DNA of 7,541 nucleotides, taken from Saprospiraceae bacterium. GTDB lineage: Bacteria > Bacteroidota > Bacteroidia > Chitinophagales > Saprospiraceae. Position numbers and translations under genes: made by a program. The stretch is from NCBI GenBank assembly GCA_027009605.1, contig JALVCY010000604.1, positions 1 to 7,541 on the forward strand. The letters are read 5' to 3'. The notes under the pieces are model-generated. The model searched no databases, had not been told where the DNA came from, and was given only the letters and a program-made list of their open reading frames with translations. Positions 7,183 to 7,541 of this stretch are shown here, one piece after another (positions within the stretch are counted from its first letter, which is position 1; each line of letters begins with the position of its first letter).

Positions 7183-7214
7183 CAATTGAACAGTTGAACA
7201 GTTGAACGATTGAA
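7183..7214 (-). repeat. Inverted array of four TTCAANNG octamers
   Basis: The units CAATTGAA, CAGTTGAA, CAGTTGAA and CGATTGAA are the same octamer read on the opposite strand. 7199-7215 is the exact reverse complement of 7134-7150 over 17 bases. Farther out, CAGAATAAAATTTGG (7228-7242) is the exact reverse complement of 6995-7009 in copy 1 of the 94-bp repeat, so about 60 bases of the repeat end are present here in inverted orientation. Confidence 0.9.
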
Positions 7215-7278
7215 CAAAATTCCCAAACAGAATAAAATTTGGTGGTTTTACATCAGAATACTTTTAGGAGTGAACTCA

Positions 7279-7314
7279 TTAGTGGTAAGGAAAAACGTAA
7301 TGCCTAACCACTAA
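7279..7314. repeat. 12-bp hairpin
   Basis: TTAGTGGTAAGG (7279-7290) and CCTAACCACTAA (7303-7314) are inverted repeats with 11 of 12 pairs and a 12-base A-rich loop. No T tract follows on either side, so it is not a typical terminator. Its right arm contributes the first CACTAAG word of the next cluster. Confidence 0.65.
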
Positions 7315-7346
7315 GCACACGAAGTTGACACTAAGAATTCACTAAG
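7309..7346. repeat. Cluster of CACTAAG words
   Basis: CACTAAG occurs at 7309, 7329 and 7340, with CACGAAG at 7318. The spacings are 9, 11 and 11 bases, close to one DNA turn each. It could be a degenerate short tandem repeat or a set of phased protein-binding sites; no gene lies close enough to say which. Confidence 0.6.
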
Positions 7347-7432
7347 ATATTGATTGCCAATAAGTTATCATGTTATAAAATTTACTCATTCATAGATTTC
7401 TGCTGAGTAGAATATCAAAGTAGAACTGATAA

Positions 7433-7541
7433 TTAACCGGCATTGATGCCCGAAATTATAGCGACCAACCGTGCCTAGGGGCGTTCTTAGTTGCCGGGTC
7501 TCCAAATCGAAAGATTAGAGCAAAAACACCTACACTGAAGA
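7433..7541. other. Unassigned block at the right edge
   Basis: From about 7436 to 7505 the sequence becomes clearly richer in G and C than the A/T-rich stretch before it. It contains CCGGCA (7437-7442) and its inverse TGCCGG (7492-7497). One plus-strand frame is open from 7433 to the window end without a visible start codon, and one minus-strand frame is open from 7539 to a stop at 7456. Neither shows a motif I recognise. It may be the edge of a gene, an RNA or a dispersed repeat. Confidence 0.3.

Larger units (their letters stand above)
6798..7541. other. Gene-free, repeat-rich intergenic region
   Basis: No convincing gene is visible in these 744 bases. Short open frames exist on both strands, but they run through the repeats, share no family motif and change frame from repeat to repeat. 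The region contains direct repeats, an inverted array of 8-base units, a 12-base hairpin and clustered CACTAAG words, listed separately. The stretches 6798-6890 and 7347-7430 show nothing I can assign. I see no tRNA-like cloverleaf, transposase remnant or CRISPR-like array. Confidence 0.7.

Noticed and set aside
6890..7250. Possible CRISPR array
   Set aside because: Units abut with no unique spacers of constant length, there are only two full copies, and no cas gene is in the window.
6890..7250. Insertion sequence remnant
   Set aside because: No transposase fragment and no clear target-site duplication were found; a non-autonomous element remains possible and is covered in the findings.
7456..7539. 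Minus-strand open frame at the right edge as the end of a gene
   Set aside because: Only 27 codons are visible, without any family motif, and the opposite strand is equally open; it cannot be supported from this window alone.

Overview
The window looks like a chromosomal segment from a member of the Bacteroidota, perhaps of the Saprospiria/Chitinophagia/Cytophagia type. Three things point there. One protein ends in a gliding-motility-associated, type B sorting domain of the type IX secretion system (T9SS). Two perfect TAnnTTTG elements, the -7 consensus of the Bacteroidota housekeeping promoter, lie upstream of genes. The translation starts have A/T-rich leaders rather than Shine-Dalgarno sequences. 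The finer taxonomic guess is inference.

Layout. Positions 3-359 (+) hold the 3' part of a gene cut by the window edge; it encodes a HEXXH-containing putative zinc peptidase of the DUF922 type. Positions 360-452 hold a weak terminator-like hairpin and a well-formed promoter. Positions 453-2437 (+) are a two-gene operon with a translational-coupling overlap: a sugar-1-phosphate nucleotidyltransferase and an APH-fold kinase resembling N-acetylhexosamine 1-kinase. Together they would turn a free (amino)sugar into a nucleotide sugar. That operon collides tail to tail, with 11 bp of overlap, with two minus-strand genes: a dipeptidyl-peptidase-IV-like S9 serine peptidase (6742-4607) and, downstream of it, a 702-residue secreted multidomain T9SS cargo protein (4535-2427). 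A 10-bp perfect inverted repeat between these two genes ends 2 bases before the start codon of the cargo gene and is followed by a T7 tract.

The last ~740 bases (about 6798-7541) contain no convincing gene. They are dense in repeats: two 94-bp direct repeats 81% identical, arrays of an 8-bp unit TTCAANNG in both orientations that form a large imperfect stem-loop, a separate 12-bp hairpin, and a cluster of CACTAAG words at roughly helical spacing. A block of different composition sits at the right edge.

The coding part is mostly ordinary housekeeping and cell-surface functions. I see no defence system, CRISPR array, RNA gene or intact mobile element. The strongest candidates for something undescribed are the structured intergenic repeat element at 6890-7243, the hairpin at the start of the T9SS cargo gene, and the unassigned substrate of the kinase/nucleotidyltransferase pair.
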